Origin: Primula veris
Taxonomy: Eukaryota; Streptophyta; Magnoliopsida; Ericales; Primulaceae
Length of the DNA: 64,000 nucleotides
Reading direction: 5' to 3'
NCBI GenBank assembly: GCA_963682055.1
Contig: OY821743.1
Coordinates: forward strand, 14,915,566-14,979,565
Part shown: piece after piece, positions 32,861 to 45,511 of the stretch
Layout: every line of letters starts with the position of its first letter
Position numbering within the stretch: position 1 is the stretch's first letter
Notes under the pieces: model-generated
Seen by the model: only the letters and a program-made list of their open reading frames with translations
Database searches by the model: none
Told to the model about the DNA's origin: nothing
Position numbers and translations under genes: made by a program

Positions 32861-34995
32861 ACGATGAAAAATTCTTCAAAATCAACAAAAACGTGTTCTA
32901 TAGGCCATTAAAACCACAGGTTGAAAATTCTTCAAAATCAGCAAACGTGTGTGTGCAAGGACATAAAACCACATGAAAGGGAAAAGTAATTAAAATCAAC
33001 AAAAGCGTTACTATAGTTCATAAAACACTAAATCATAAAACATAAACCCCAAAAGCTAAAAACCACGTGAGAGTAAAAAGTCTTCAAAATCAATAAAACC
33101 ACATGAGAGGAAAAAGTTTTCAAAATCAACAAATCGTGTATTACAGGTCATAAAACACATGAGAGTAAAAAAATCTTCAAAATCAATAAAAGTGTGTACT
33201 ATATAAGCTATAAAAACCACATGGGATGAATTTTTTTTTCAAAATCAACAAACACGTGTGGTATATGACAGAAAAACCACATGTGATGAAAAATTCTGCA
33301 AAATCAACAAACGCGTGTGCTATAGGCCGTAAAAACCACATGTGATAAAAAAAAATCCTTCAAAATCAACGAAAGTGTGATATAGGCCATAAAAACCATA
33401 TGGGATGAAAAATTCTTCAAAATCAACAAAAACGTGTTCTAATATGTCATAAAAAACACATGTGATGAATTTTTTTTCAAAATCAACAAACGCGTGTGAA
33501 AGTACATAAAAGGCACATGGGACAAAAAAATTCAAAATCAACAAAAGCGTGTGCTATAGGTTATAAAAACCACACGTGATGAAAAATTATTCAAAATTAA
33601 CAAAAGAGTGTTCTGTAGGCCATAAAAAACCACATGGGTTTGAAAATTCTTTAAAATCAACAAACGCGTATGTAAGGACAAAAAAACCACATGTGAGGAA
33701 AAGTATTCAAAATCAACAAAAGCGTGTACAGTTCATAAAACCGTTAACCCTAAACCTTAAAAGCTAAAAACCACATGAGAGTAAAAAGTCTTCAAAATCA
33801 ATAAAAACACATGATAGGAAAAAGTTTTCAAAATCAACAAATCGTGTACTATAGGTCATAAAACCATATGACAGTACAAAAATCTTCAAAATTAATAAAA
33901 GTGTGTACTATAAGCCATAAAAACCACATGAGATGAATTTTTTTTCAAAATCAACAAACACCCATAAAAACCACATGTGATGAAAAATTCTCCAAAATCA
34001 ACAAATGCGTGTGCTATAGACCGTAAAAACCACATGAGATAAAAAAATTCTTCAAAATCAACGAAAGTGTGTGCTATAGACCATAAAAACCACAGGGGAT
34101 GAAAAAAATTTCAAAATAAACAAAAACGTGTTCTAATATGCCATAAAAAACACATGTGATGAATTTTTTTTCACAATCACCAAACGCGTGTGCAAGTACA
34201 TAAAAACCACATGTGATAAAAAATTTCAAAATCAACAAAAGTGTGCTCATAAAAACCACATGGTATGAAAAATTCTTCAAAATTAAAAAAAAGGTGTTCT
34301 GTAAACCATAAAAACCAGATGGGTTTGAAAATTCTTTAAAATCAACAAACGCGTGTGCAAGGACAAAAAAAAACACATGTGAGGAAAATGTATTCAAAAT
34401 CAACAAAAGCGTGTATAGTAAAACCGTTAATCCTAAACCCTAAAAGCTAAAGAGTAAAGTCTTCAAAATCAATAAAACCACATGATAGGAAAACGTTTTC
34501 AAAATCAACAAATCATGTACTATAAGTCATAAAACCACATGAGAGTAAGAAAATTCTTCAAAATCAACAAAAGCATGAAAACCGCATAAAATGAAAAATT
34601 CTTTAAAAAAAATTAAAAAAATTGTACGAACCCATAAAAAACACATGATAGGAAAAAGTAAACCACGTGGGATAAAAATTCTAAAAATCAACAAACGCGT
34701 GCGCTATTGGCCATAAAAACCACATGGTATAAAAAAAATATTCAAAATCAACAAAAGCGTGTGCTATGCCATAAAAACCACATGGGATGAATTTTTTTTC
34801 AAATTCAACAAAAACATACTGTACTATAACCATAAAAGCACATGGAAGGAAAAGTATTCAAAATCAACAAAAACGTTTACTATAAGCCATAAAAAGCATA
34901 TGGGTTGAAACATCTTCAAAATGAAAAAATGCGTGTGCAATGACATAAAAACCACATGGGATGAAAATTGTTCAAAATCAACAAAAGCGTGTGAT
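32860..34995. repeat. satellite array, ~60-bp monomer
   Basis: About 35 diverged monomers with the order CATAAAAACCACATG, GATGAAAAATTCTTC, AAAATCAACAAA, CGTGTGCTATAGG. A rarer block with telomere-like CCTAAACCCTAAAAGCTAAA occurs near 33041, 33745 and 34430, suggesting a ~700-bp higher-order unit repeated three times. All frames inside are by-products of the period. Confidence 0.93.
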
Positions 34996-37380
34996 GGGTT
35001 TCGTTTGGTTACCGGATTCATAATCCTGGAACTATGAATCCGGAAGGATTAGACAAGAATTGCAAATGACACTTGCACTTAAAATACTATTTGATGTGTT
35101 TGGTAAAGTGTGATTATTGTACATGTTAATTGATATCCTATCCCATGTTTGGTTGTAAGTTTATACAATGGGTTAGGATTAATTCTATACAATTACCATT
35201 CTATCCTTTCTTAACAAGTATAACACTACTGAAAACTTTCCTAGCAATTTAAACCGTAAAAATAGCAACAATATAGTTTCCATACTCAAAAAATAAGATT
35301 GTCATACATAACTAGACTTAAGCCACCATCGAGAGTAGACAAAATTAGCATAGAAATGTCGTCTGATGGTAAAATTCAAAGTGAGACAGAGCAAACTCGA
35401 GCAAAATATGTCAAAGTATCAACAAGACAAAGAAAACACCAAATTATATCATTCAAACGGCGCCTCCAAGTAGCAAGTATATACGTATTCAACGTGTTCT
35501 TCAATGGTCGGGATGCTAGAAAAATAGCTGACCACAGACAACGGACAAGTCATTACATATCATACGCGCTTTAAGTCTACTTGTATTGTCGAGTGGTAGC
35601 TCCGCTAACTTGTCAGATGCTTGTTATCTCGCCATTCTTTGTTGCCTCGTTTCAATGTTCTCCATTCCTGCATTATGTAGAAAGTTTTTTGAACAAACAA
35701 ACATAATGAATCAGAGTATCACAGTTTAAACAAACAATTAAAAGAGCTGAGTGCTTTTTTCCTTATAAAGCTGCAACTAAACAAACCGAAATTCTAACAA
35801 AAAAAGCTGCAGCTAAACAAAGAAACCAATTTAAATAACATATACTCAATGGTTAACTGAACCCCTGCATTTTGCATTTGACTAATTTAACCCGGCTAAT
35901 CAAACGTTCTACTAGTTCGGATGCTACAAACAAAATTATAGAAAAAAAGATCACCATAAGGAGAAAATGGTTAACTTAACCCCTGCATTAGCTTTACAAA
36001 TTTAGCTAAAAATACAATGAATCAATAAATCGAACATCTGCAAGTTAGAACAAATCAAAAGACTAGGTATCTCATTACATGTTTAGCATCAACCATATAT
36101 ATGTATCAATGTTGAAAACCCACATTATCATTTTGGCCAAAAATCAAAAACTATAAAATTTTCAAAAGTTGAGTAAAGATGCAAAAGATATACAAGTAAA
36201 ATCAGTTTTCAGACGCTAACAATGATTATAAAGATTTGGATAGAACGGTAGATAATTTATCAATCGAAGATCTACATATTTGAACTAATTCTTAAAAAAA
36301 TTGAGGTTTTCTTACATGAAAAAACCAGACCAATTTTTTACCCAGACTTAATTAAATCAAACATCTGCGAAGATCTAGATTTGATTTTTACAGATTTAGC
36401 ATCGGAACTAAATCCCCATTAGGAATACTTAGTTTAAAATAAAGAGAATCGAACACATCGAACATCAGCTAATTAGAACAAACCAAAAGACTAAAGCTCC
36501 CATTACATGATGACCATCAACAAAATATACACGTTAATGTTAATAACCTACATAATCACTTTGGCCGAGTAAATATGCAACCAAAATAATAGTAAAGTCA
36601 ATTTTCGGACCACTTATAGTAAATTTGATGATTTGAAAGAAAACTGTGGTGAATCAATAAATCTAAGACATGGTCCACTTAAAAAGGACATGAAACAAAA
36701 CAGGAACATATTCTAATCTACCTTTGACAAAGAATCAAACACATGGTGTGCTTCTTAAACCATAAAAAGTTGTAGAAAATAACTCCTGAACAGATACAAA
36801 TTCTAATTTTATTTTATTTTATACAAACTACAAAGAGAGAACTAAGAAAACCCAATCCCATTTTGTAATTTCCTTTCACTGGTTTTTTTTTTTTTTTTTT
36901 TGGTTTTGAACCCCATCAATTATGCACATCCAAACATGCTTTTAACAAATTTAGAATAAAGATTTCTATGAATGAAACCTACAACCGTTAATCCAATTCA
37001 ACAAACAAAACCATAAAACAGTGGTTGTTGTTCAAATTCACATTTACAATAAAAATATGTTGTAAAGTAAATTAATTAAGCAAAAAAATAAAAAAATAAA
37101 AAGGTGAAGAAAGAATTAAAAATGAGGTGACAAATTGAGTCGAAATTAAGAAGAAGCAATGATGAAGAAGAGATTTGACCCTTGGTAGGTATTGTTTGTG
37201 TAAACATACATGAAATATTTAAACCTGTATCTTTATTTTTCATCTCACTCTCTCTTTCTATTTATACTAGTATTAAAGTTCAACATACATATGTGAGCTA
37301 TACCGCCTACATACATGATCTCTAATTGAAAAAGGCTAAAATAAATGAATCATGGAAGACGGATACAACCAATCCAAACC
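34996..37380. other. unassigned AT-rich DNA
   Basis: 34995-35220 has a MITE-like look (TTTCGTTTGGTTACCGGATT, with CGGATTCATAATCC and ATGAATCCGG inverted) but no defined ends. 35580-37270 is AT-rich with scattered splice-like sites on the minus strand and no frame I can support. Confidence 0.35.
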
Positions 37381-37423
37381 AACCCCAACCCAACCCCAAC
37401 CCCCCCCCCCCCCCCCCCCCCCC
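37371..37423. repeat. CCAACCC repeats leading into a C24 run
   Basis: CCAACCCCAACCCAACCCC precedes 24 consecutive C at 37400-37423. The minus strand is therefore a strong G-quadruplex candidate. Confidence 0.9.
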
Positions 37424-37639
37424 GCAAAATAAATTAGACGGTCTGTTTGGGTTTAGAAGTTTTTTATTTTTTTTTATTTTTTATAGTTTCTATAAATTTT
37501 AAAAATAAATATAAATTAAAATACGTTTAGAATGAAACATTCGTGAACCGTTAATAAAAATAAAATATAACAAGAATAAAAGGTTATTATCTTAAAATAC
37601 ACATAATATATATAAATATATATATTTATAATTATTTAT

Positions 37640-38694
37640 AATTATATATATATTGCGGATTGAAAAGGATTGGAGCGGATTAACCCGCGGTTTGTAAACG
37701 TCAATTCTAACCCAACCCGCAAAATATATAGCGGATTGTGGCGGGACGGGTTTATTTTATTTTTACACTCAACCCACCCCACCAGTGGCCGGAGCAAGAA
37801 ATTTAAATCGATGGGCCAAAATATTGACAAAATAAAAAAAAATTAAAATTAAGAAAAACGAAAGTGCAAAATGTCAAACATTGTTACTTAATCTACAATC
37901 GACTCATAAATGCATCCATATCTTGAAAGCGATGCATAATAACATCGTTCGACAAACTTTCAAATATATCATTTTCAATATAAACTACAAAATCATATAA
38001 ATAAGAAAAAACCCAATGAAGTTAATAAGTTATAAAATGAAACAGTAATTTTATTCTAAATAAACTAAAATAAGTCAAATAGTAAATTTACCCAACTTAA
38101 TTAATACGTGTAAATAACAAACAATACATTCTGTAAATAAATTACTAAACAACTAACTAATTTAAAAATTACAACTGATTTATAAATGTTCCATTAAGAA
38201 TTTATCTTAATAAAAAACAAACTAAAATTTTCCCACAGTACCTAGCTTTTTTTTAATAAAAATCTATTAAAAATTATCCTTACTTTTTTTAAATAATTAA
38301 CAATTGTTAAGCAAACAACGATAGAATCAATAAATTACATTAGATTATTAATTTTGCGAACTATTTAAGTAGTTATGATAAAAATAAAAAAAAGACTAAG
38401 AAAGAGTAAAAAAAAACAATTGTGGCTCAAACCTAAATTTTATCGGAAATAACAGGTATGAATAGTTATCGTATAAAGGAGTGAGTTTGAGCTTTGTTAG
38501 TATTAATGTCATCGCTTATATATAGATAAAATTTTGTGCATGTATAATACAAACTCTCTATTTAAATGAAATGCTAATTTTGTAATTAACTTAATATTGC
38601 ATGTGTATTTTGATAAATTTTATATAAAAGTCAGGGGTAACTGACCCCCTAGCACCGTTAATGCCCCAGTTTACGAATTTTGTGTCCATCCCTG
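37640..38694. mobile_element. possible degenerate hAT-like non-autonomous element (37783-38694)
   Basis: The left end CAGTGGCCGGAGCAAGAAATT and the right end, reverse-complemented CAGGGATGGACACAAAATT, are similar inverted termini of the CAGNGGCGGA type often seen in plant hAT remnants. No 8-bp duplication was found. Upstream (37640-37760), GCGGATT and AACCCGC phrases repeat in both orientations. Confidence 0.3.
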
Positions 38695-39134
38695 CACAAA
38701 ATTACTCATTGCATTGCTCACGATTTTCCGTCTTGTTCTAATATGTCAAAATATGTCTAGTGCTAGTGATTCATTAACAAACATTTTTTTAAAAAAACAA
38801 CAACTATTAACACATGTTTTTAAAGTCTTTTCATGGTAAATATTTTCATTCCATAATTTTAAGAAACGTTGTACTGATTCCGTAATATTTAACATTAAAT
38901 TCTCATGAAACTTGTTTTTTTTTTATAATAATAACAAGTTAGGATTAGGCTATTCTGAACAATCAGCTATGTAATTTGAATTAGTTAGGACTTAGGAACC
39001 AAGCTTTCAATGGGCTTCATAAGCACTATTTTGTATTTTATAAGATGCTGCAATGAAAAACTTTATTTTTGTATGTAAGAAAAAGTATGACCTTTTATAA
39101 GGAAAGGTATGACTTTTTATAAGAAAATGGTGTA
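38695..39134. other. AT-rich DNA, nothing recognised
   Basis: No gene or repeat boundary supported. Confidence 0.4.
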
Positions 39135-39443
39135 TTTTTTTTTAGAGACTGAATTTTTCTACTACAAATAATCTTATTACACGTACAAACCGTACTTTTA
39201 AACCGTAGTCTGAAACTACGGTTTATAGCTTTGTGAAAGTACGTATTTTGAAAGTATGGTTTACAAGAAGGTAAATTATGAAAAAAAACTCAATTATGAA
39301 AAACTTTTTATAAAAAAAAACTCAATTATTTATGTTTAAAATGTAATGCTTAATATATCTTAATAGACTTGTTAAATGTAACATCGAAAACAAAACAAAA
39401 ATATGATTTTTTTTTTTTTTTCTTTTACGCAAGGGGCATGGAG

Positions 39444-39448
39444 GTAAT
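39444..39448. repeat. TSD GTAAT of the minus-strand Copia, left copy
   Basis: Identical to 47537-47541 on the other side of the element. Confidence 0.9.
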
Positions 39449-39988
39449 TGTTGGGTACGTTATAAATAAACACAATAATTTCTACGGAAAATAAATGGAC
39501 AAATAAACAGAAAATGGTTTCCTCAAATATATAATTATCAATTACAACCTTCAAAATTAAGAGTACGTAAATGATACCGAAATGGACTAAAGTCCGAGAC
39601 GAGGTAACTGCAAGCAGTTTCCCTTAAACGATATTTGCCCCGCCACCTCTGCTTCTGACTAAATGGGGCACTTCGTTCCCAAGGTACAACGTCTATCGCA
39701 TGTGACTCGGCGGAAACGGCATCGAGCCACGGTCGAGCCGTTGGTGGTGCGGTACTCTCTCTCTATATGTATGCATATGTGTTTTGTGTGTATGATGACA
39801 TGTTTTTGTTTCTTTTCCATGAAAAGTGTAGAAAATGTCACAAGACCATTTTTCTTTTAATATAGTCTTTGTAACTCCTTTTACAAAATAAAAAAGACCA
39901 CATAAATGGGGGAATAAATGTTTTTTGTAACCACAAATTTAAGAGAGCATTCACTCAAATAAAAACCTCTTGGTTTTTTTTTCCAACA
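39449..39988 (-). repeat. 3' LTR of the minus-strand Copia
   Basis: 540 bp, TG...CA. It contains CTTAAACGATAT at 39623-39634 (reads ATATCGTTTAAG in element sense). Differs from the other LTR at only a handful of positions. Confidence 0.9.
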
Positions 39989-40455
39989 ATCCCCCACATG
40001 AATGCGATCTAAAACATGCAACGTGCAACTAAATGCAATCGAGAGAACCACGAGAATTCACTGCATAAGGACAGGTAGCGCGCGCCTTGAACCTGCCATA
40101 GTGATGTAAAATCTGATATGCTACTATTGGGTAGCCTTAAAGCCTTGAACCCTTTAGCATTTGTGCATACCAGGGTAATACTCACACAGTGTCCTCTCTA
40201 CACCACTTACTAAGACCTTTGGTTGTTGTCCATATTTGGCCCTGGACTGCCTTGGCAAATTTAACCGAGTGCTCTAGTGATTTAGCCCTAGATCATCACA
40301 TAGTATCGGCCATACACACTCGTTATAGGTGATTTTCAAGTCAAGGGTGTCCTGACTCACCCCACTCGACCTTCGAGATACTTGATTCATTAAGAGCCTC
40401 ATGCTCACCCTTAAAATGGTACAGGTCTATCACTCTTTCATCATAGAAATGGGCT
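39989..40455 (-). other. conserved 3' non-coding segment of the Copia family
   Basis: Between the end of pol and the polypurine tract. It matches 54290-54756 of the other Copia element with the same order and close similarity across about 460 bp, including GTGAGTCAGGACACCC and GCGCGCGCTACCTGTCC-like phrases. Confidence 0.85.
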
Positions 40456-43400
40456 GAGAACTTATGTTCTCGAGTGCTTTGTTCGGTTACCCGCACAATT
40501 CAGTTTCCCATTGAACCCGAGACTGAAGTTTCCAGTTCAGGTTGGGTTACCTATGCGAAGGTTTCCAATTTATTAGGCTTCAAACCCCATTTCCCTCGAT
40601 GATGCTTCAACTCCTCTACGAGTCAATCATTTTGTATATGGATCCGCATTATTATCCTTAGACCTTGCAAAGTCTATGGATACCACAATTTTTGCTAGCA
40701 ATTCCTCTTACGGATTTGTGTCTCCGACGAATATGTCATGACTTTGTCGGGACTTTCCATTATATAAATTATTCTGATCCCGTTTAATAACTGACTGACT
40801 GCAGCAGTACACATTTATTGCGGGAACAGATTTTGGCCACTTGGAATACCTCCCAAGACTTCTCAGCCAACCTGCCTCTTCTGTAGCTTGATTCAACGTT
40901 ATGAATTCTAACTCTACAGTTTCTCAACTATGCAGGTCTATTTTACAGACCTCCATAAGACTGCAACCTCTTTAAGTACAAACATATCCACTAATGGACC
41001 TTGTACTGTTAAAGTTCGAGATACACTTGGTATCTAAATACCCTCCAAACAATTTGGACATCTCGTATAATGCAGTTCATGATGGGCAGTATACCTCATG
41101 TATCTTAGAAGCCTCATTGGCAAACCTATTGAGTCTGCTCACTAAGTTGGCTATAACTGGTCTAGTGCAGTTCTTGACGCACCAGAGACTACCTATGATA
41201 AGTTAGGTGTTTGTTTTAGTCCATATAACGATTTAACAAGTTTTCGCACCTTGGCTTACTTTAAACGGAACCACGACCCAATGGGTTGTTCCTAATTTTC
41301 TAGATCTCCATTTATAAAACACATGTTCTCATTAATTAATGATGCGTCCTTTTTTATAAAGATTAGAGTATAGACATTAAAATTATCAAAACCGTCAGTT
41401 TTACTTAAAGTAATTGACTTTATTTCTCACGTGCCTATCAACCTCATTGTTGATGGCATCTTCCCATATACACATTATATGGATAACATTGATTATTTCA
41501 ATATCGTCGATTCACCTTCACTCATGAAGGTCAAGGGACAAAGGAAGTTTCATTACTTACCCTTTTACCATGCCGATGAACTTCATCTTACTTAAAAGAT
41601 TCACTTTTCCCATTTTTCCAGCACTGTTTGAGTGTTCACTTGTCTTGGGTAGCGTAATGCTTTGAACCCTCAACGTATTGATCACACTTGCCAGGCGTTA
41701 GAGTTTTTGCGGAAAAATTTTTCTTTTAGAAAATATGCTTCTCGGGCATAGAACAATGTTCTATATGCACTTTAAAGCCATGTGCCTTATGCACTAGAAA
41801 CCGATCAGCACTATATTTTGTGCTTATCCGATGAACACACAATCTACCGTTTTCGATCCTATCCAAATCCTTCAAGGAACAAGATTGAGACCTTTCTTAG
41901 GTAGCACCAAAACTTTCACGAACTTATAGTCAGGCACCATGCCTTCTATAATTCTGACTGTTTGGTCCAACTTCCTAAGCGATAGTTTGTTCAACACATA
42001 GTTTGCGGAAAGCTCACTTTCCGTACAAATTCAGAGTTTAATCCTGAACTTATCAACATGATATTCATCGTTTAAGAACTACATTTTTGCTCGAGAGCAT
42101 AGTAAGTCGTTCTTTAACGATTGGTGTCATTCCATCAACACAATTATGTGAACGGTGTCTCATATTCACCGTTTTAATCACTCTGATCATGTATTCATAT
42201 TCATGTGAATATACCATTTCGGAACTAGTTAGACAATATCTAACACTTCCAAAAATAGTCTATCATTTAATGATTAACACTTAATCATTGGATTAAAATT
42301 GGTAGATTAACACAACAGAACACCCATGATTAAACATGTTTTCTGACAAGCCTTAATCCTCAACAATAGATTCACGTATTCATTCTTACTTGAATGAATA
42401 TCTCGACTGATTTATCTTTACTTCTCGTCAAGTAGACATATCAGTGTTTAATACATCCATCAATAAATTGAGGAAATATCTTTTAAACCCTTCTTGGTTT
42501 TACACGCATCTCAAATGCATCAAACCATTAGGTTATGTACTCCGTTCAAAACTTCGAACTGAAGACTTAGCAATACATTGCTTCAAACACAAACTCATAT
42601 TTGTGTTTCAATTTAAATAATAGATTTAGAAAAATAAAACATTTATGGTTTTATATTTTCATGACCTAATATATCATGTCAAATAAGTGACTTAGTTGAA
42701 TAACTCAACATGTCATTATTGACCACAAGAGTATCGACCAAAAATGCTCATTTTGAACAAATAGTCACTCATGTGTTGGCACAAACAAGCAAACTTATCA
42801 AAATTTGATCCTAGTGTTTTGGCTACCGAAAGGCTACTGCCCTTTAGGTTTCAAAACCCACTAGTCATGATTCAGATTTGTATGCTTTCACTTGTTAGTG
42901 GATTTCCAAACGTTTAAAACGTTTCCACACACTAACGCCCCCACAGTTCGTGCATTCCCTTTGTCCTCACTCAGAACATGCACACTGTTATAGAAAAACT
43001 TAATCGGTTTCAAGATGGTAAATGAACAATATCATTTATTTCAAACGTTTTAAGTCCATACCACTGAACCGTTAGGTTTTCTCCCACTCGCCCGTATGCG
43101 CTTTTGGGTACGTTTAGATTCTCGATCTACAGGATCGACGGGTTACCCTCACATTTGTGGGACCCTCGGGGTTCTCCCCCAATAATAGTAATATAATATT
43201 ACTAAATTACTATTCTCAATAATAGCAAACTCAACATATTCACAATATGTTTTACTAACAAATTAATAATATGTTATTTCAACAAATTATTAAATGTTTT
43301 TCCAACAAATAAATAAGATGTTAATTTCAACAAATTATTAAATGTTCTTTCAGCAAATTAATAAGATATTATTTCAACAAATAATAAATTAGCCGATATT

Positions 43401-43800
43401 TGTTTATTCTTAAAATATAACTCAACGGCCATTTATAATTTGTCCAATTATCAAATTATTTGCTCTTGGATGAACAAAGTTTGTTATTAAATAACATTTC
43501 ATCCAAATATGTAACCGACTCGTCAATGCAATTCGTAGATAGCTAATAAAGCTTTCCATAAATGTCAACAACGACTGTCGTTACAATACTTTATAACTCT
43601 CCAAATTAAATTGCGATTAAACCACAATTAATAAGAAGTTATAAATACTCGTCATTAATCTCATTAATGATCACCGTTATAAAATTTGTAACCCTCCAAA
43701 TTAAATTGCAATAAATCACAACTAAAAGGAGTTACGACCCATTATTTCACCACATAAATGTATTTAATAATGGTCGTTTAAAATTTGTAACCCCCGTCAT
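40456..43800 (-). pseudogene. decayed pol of the minus-strand Copia
   Basis: The minus strand keeps scattered matches to Copia polyprotein. RNase H words lie in 40708-40896, a stretch complementary to the RT-RNase H connection lies at 41040-41205, and integrase C-terminal words (CVFIG, DRFLVHK) lie near 41770-41870. Many stops and frame changes interrupt it. Beyond about 42000 no clear pol match is seen, so gag may be missing or unrecognisable. Described as a relic only. Confidence 0.7.
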
Positions 43801-44409
43801 TAATATGCACTCATGCAAAATTAATAGGAGTTACACCGGCACCCACAATGTTCTGGTCAGTTCCAGCACCCATTGTGTTCCGGACATTTCCCGCAGGAAA
43901 CTGTTTGTTATCTCAAATAACAAACACGCACAATCTAATTTCGAAAAATGAAACTAAAACTCCTCCTTCGCAAACACCAAATTTCTATAACCATGCATGG
44001 TTTCAAGAAACTGATTTTGCAAGAGTATTCTAGTTCATTCCCGAAAAAAATTATCAAATTCTGAAAGATTTATTCAGCCGTAAACACCAGATAAATCTGA
44101 TTTTACACAGAACAATCTCAGAATTCAACCAGTACTGTCGTAAGCCCCAAACTCTGAAAAATCAGAAAATGGTTTTACAAGAACTATTTCGAAACTAGTT
44201 CTTTCGTAAGCCCCAAATTAATGGTTTTACACGAACTATTTCGAAAACATTCATCCTCCAATTAATTGTAGAGATCCATATGACTACACAAAAACTCATT
44301 TGTACTCATGTTAATAAAGGACTAACAATATAATTAATATGGTCTCTAACCAAATTATAGCTCATAAATAAAAATAAATGCTACATTATAATATAATACT
44401 CATAATATA

Positions 44410-44604
44410 TTATTGTAACATTCCAAAACCTAGAATTGCTTCTCCCAAAAACAGCATAAGAAGATGATTCTCAACAATTAGGTTCAAAGCAACCAAAGCA
44501 GCAACAAGAAACAAAATCGTTGCAGGAACCTTAACCTTCCTGGGCTGTTTTTCAACCCATCTGAACACAGCATTCAAATTAGAAAATTGGTAGATAGATT
44601 TTGA
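44410..44604 (-). pseudogene. ERD2-like (KDEL-receptor-like) gene fragment inside the Copia element
   Basis: About 60 codons on the minus strand read RWVEKQPRKVKVPATILF then VALNLIVENHLLMLF then GEAILGFGM. This fits the N-terminal part of plant ERD2-like ER-lumen-receptor proteins: a WVRRQP.KVK motif, a first membrane segment, then a DHNNLF-like and EA(I/V)HA-like block. There is no in-frame ATG at the start and a stop follows soon. The fragment is in the sense orientation of the element, about 0.9 kb from its 5' LTR, which is unusual for Copia and suggests gene-fragment capture. Recognition is from memory. Confidence 0.45.
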
Positions 44605-44611
44605 CAAAAGT

Positions 44612-45497
44612 TTTCTGTAACCTTAAACTCAGATAACATTACGGCATGGTCTTTACATCCACATGTATATTACAAACGGTTACCATAATAAACCGCCAAT
44701 AAAGGCAATCAATATGGTATTGAATTTCCTATAAGAAGTTACAAAACTATTGAAAATCCAAATCAATAACAAATCTGTAACTAATTGTTTCAAACAAAAA
44801 CAAAACAAAAAGGCCACTGGACAAATTAAACTCATGTCCAAATAAACCGTATAAATCATGTAAGCAAATAACTCTCAAACTAGATTAAATTACATGATAC
44901 ACATCAAGTTGACAAATTAATCTAAACTCCGTAACTAGATTAAATTACATGAAATTCGATAATACTAGTAAGTTAACTGCAACAACAATATCAAAAATTA
45001 CAAGAGCGATCTCTCACATTTACCATGCATATATAAAGGTCTATAAAACACCCCTTATGCAAATATTAATACACCAGTATATTCAAATTATACATAATTC
45101 CACGAAAAATATATGTTACAGAACCACGTAAATGTAACAGTCTACAAAACCACTCCTTGTTAATAACAACCAATTTACTAGTTGCAATATTCTACCATTA
45201 CTGACAGTTAATAACAACCAATTTAATAACAAATGTTAATTATTAGCTAAATATGCATATACACATACACATGCACTGACAGTTTAAAAACCGCAAAAGG
45301 GATTAGCACAAAGACCCCAAACAAGGTCAAACAATTACTGCAAAACGCATTCGACAATACAAGCGGAAACACCAAATTCTTAAAACCAAATTTTGTTAGA
45401 AAATGATTTTCCAAAGAATTGCCTTAGCCACGGAAATAATTTTCTGTTTATCCAAACACCAAAACTATTGTATTAACTTACAAAACAAAAAAAAAAA
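44612..45497. other. 5' internal region of the minus-strand Copia, unrecognised
   Basis: AT-rich, no gag-like frame. It may include non-coding flanks of the captured gene fragment. Confidence 0.4.
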
Positions 45498-45511
45498 ATA
45501 TCGTTTAAGAT
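45498..45511 (-). promoter_or_regulatory. putative primer-binding site complementary to its own LTR
   Basis: In element sense the bases after the 5' LTR are ATCTTAAACGATAT. They do not resemble the usual TGGTATCAGAGC site for initiator tRNA-Met. CTTAAACGATAT is perfectly complementary to ATATCGTTTAAG inside the same LTR (47172-47183, minus sense). Confidence 0.55.

Noticed and set aside
33320..34406. Minus-strand open frames rich in Phe, Val and Tyr in 32.9-35.0 kb
   Set aside because: They follow the 60-bp satellite period, so the repeated peptide reflects the DNA repeat and not a gene.
32860..34995. Regular repeat array reminiscent of CRISPR
   Set aside because: Eukaryotic DNA, monomers diverged across their whole length, no unique spacers and no cas genes.
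39659..39860. 60-65 codon frames repeated at 47208-47409
   Set aside because: They are identical because they lie in the two LTRs of one Copia element.
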